Positions 63,338-64,000 of a stretch of DNA of 64,000 bases are shown piece after piece. The stretch is from positions 124,001 through 188,000 of the forward strand of contig NZ_CP095397.1 in the NCBI RefSeq assembly GCF_023008545.1, read 5' to 3'. The position numbers were made by a program, and so were the translations under genes. The notes beneath the pieces were generated by a model. That model made no database searches. It saw only the letters and a list, made by a program, of their open reading frames with translations, and had not been told where the DNA came from. Each line of letters begins with the position of its first letter. Position 1 is the stretch's first letter. The DNA comes from Natribaculum luteum. GTDB taxonomy: Archaea; Halobacteriota; Halobacteria; Halobacteriales; Natrialbaceae.

Positions 63338-64000
63338 TCAGCGCGCGAGGGAGAGTGCCGCGTCGATCTCGCCACGCCACGGATTTCCGTGGCCGGGCAG
63401 GAGCGTCACCGAACCCAGCCCCTCGAGTCGGGTGAGCGACGCCCTGGCTTCGTCGTGGTCCTCGTCGGCGGAACCGAGTAGCTGCGGATCTCCCTCCCGG
63501 CCGGTGAAGATGTTCCGCGTCGCGAGCACGTCGCCACAGAACAGGACGTCGCGGTTCTCGACGTACAGCGCGCACGACCCGCGGGTGTGACCGGGGGCAA
63601 AGATCACGCGCGGTTCGCCGGGCACGGGGAGGACGTCCCCGTCGGCGAGTGGCTCGGCGTCGGCGAGCGGTTCGACGGCCGTGACGCCGTCGCGGATCAT
63701 CTCGACGGCGTACACGAAGAACCCGGGCCGCCAGAGGTTTCGGTAGAACCATCCGGGGGCGCCCTGTGGCTGGCCGCGAAGGAGAGGCAGGTCGTCCGGA
63801 TGGCAGTAGACGGGCACGTTCCGGTCGACCAGATCGCTGGCGAAGCCGACGTGGTCGGCGTCCGCGTGAGTCAACACGAGGGCGGCGACGTCGTCGAACT
63901 CGTAGCCGTTTTCGGCGAGCCAGTCGCCGAGCTGCGGCCAGTGCGCCGGGAGGCCCGCGTCGACGACGGTCAACCCGTCGTCCGCCTCGAGGACGTACCA
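63338..64000 (-). CDS. Metallo-beta-lactamase-fold hydrolase, 3' part
   Basis: The gene enters from beyond the window; 220 codons are visible, opening WYVLEADDGLTVVDAGLPAH. Metal-site motifs: LTHADADHVG (HxDxDH form), APGHTRGSCALY with the third His, FCGDVLATR with the bridging Asp, and LLPGHGNPW with the last His. This is a glyoxalase II-like MBL fold hydrolase of unknown substrate, common in haloarchaea. The usual second His of HxHxDH is Asp here, which is frequent in this subgroup. Confidence 0.85.
   Translation of the reverse strand, partial: WYVLEADDGLTVVDAGLPAHWPQLGDWLAENGYEFDDVAALVLTHADADHVGFASDLVDRNVPVYCHPDDLPLLRGQPQGAPGWFYRNLWRPGFFVYAVEMIRDGVTAVEPLADAEPLADGDVLPVPGEPRVIFAPGHTRGSCALYVENRDVLFCGDVLATRNIFTGREGDPQLLGSADEDHDEARASLTRLEGLGSVTLLPGHGNPWRGEIDAALSLAR

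Overview
The window is chromosomal DNA of a haloarchaeon, probably of the Natrialba/Haloterrigena group. The evidence is GC-rich DNA full of CTCGAG, strongly acidic predicted proteins, AT-rich TATA boxes close to start codons, archaeal markers (ribosomal S8e, aIF2-beta, deoxyhypusine synthase, archaeal CoaD, TFB), HTH-10 (Bat-type) regulators, and an elongator tRNA-Met with an intron after the anticodon. Species is inferred only loosely. Functions come from recognising family motifs by eye; no database search was run.

Layout. 1-10.2 kb is housekeeping: the end of an anthranilate synthase glutaminase subunit, a B12-dependent ribonucleotide reductase (nrdJ) whose leader looks like a cobalamin riboswitch, a VTT membrane protein, aIF2-beta, a HisC-like aminotransferase, a TFS-like zinc ribbon, deoxyhypusine synthase, and tRNA-Met(CAT). 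10.6-25.2 kb is a redox island: an aldehyde:ferredoxin oxidoreductase homologue without its [4Fe-4S] cysteines, several tiny metal-binding and membrane proteins, a DyP-like lipoprotein, a TorD-type chaperone, an HdrA/MvhD-like multi-[4Fe-4S] protein, and divergently a respiratory formate-dehydrogenase-like operon (Tat-exported molybdopterin subunit, ferredoxin subunit, small membrane protein, cytochrome b). It is followed by an HTH-10 regulator that may control it.

25.4-42.4 kb holds PhoU, truncated haemoglobin, a Cys-rich HTH-10 regulator and a catabolic cluster: two SDR genes (one decayed), a TAXI-TRAP transporter, glutaryl-CoA dehydrogenase, a GlcD-GlcF type FAD/Fe-S oxidase, a Rieske protein, an amidohydrolase and an IclR regulator. 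This looks like uptake and oxidation of an organic or aromatic acid. 42.4-45.7 kb has unknown genes and a decayed IS630-family insertion sequence. 45.7-58.3 kb carries a TFB, a PadR regulator and two complete tandem pstSCAB phosphate-uptake operons with phoU, headed by a divergent AbrB-PhoU gene; the two pst promoters share a core sequence.

58.3-64 kb has S8e, a malic enzyme fused to a phosphotransacetylase-like domain, CoaD, a one-domain TFB-like protein, tRNA-Leu(TAG) followed by an attachment-site-like direct repeat, a palindromic MITE-like element related to one at 7.4 kb, and a partial metallo-beta-lactamase-fold hydrolase.

The best candidates for something new are the nrdJ leader, the cluster-less AOR with its small-protein island beside the formate dehydrogenase and HdrA-like module, and the paired pst promoters.
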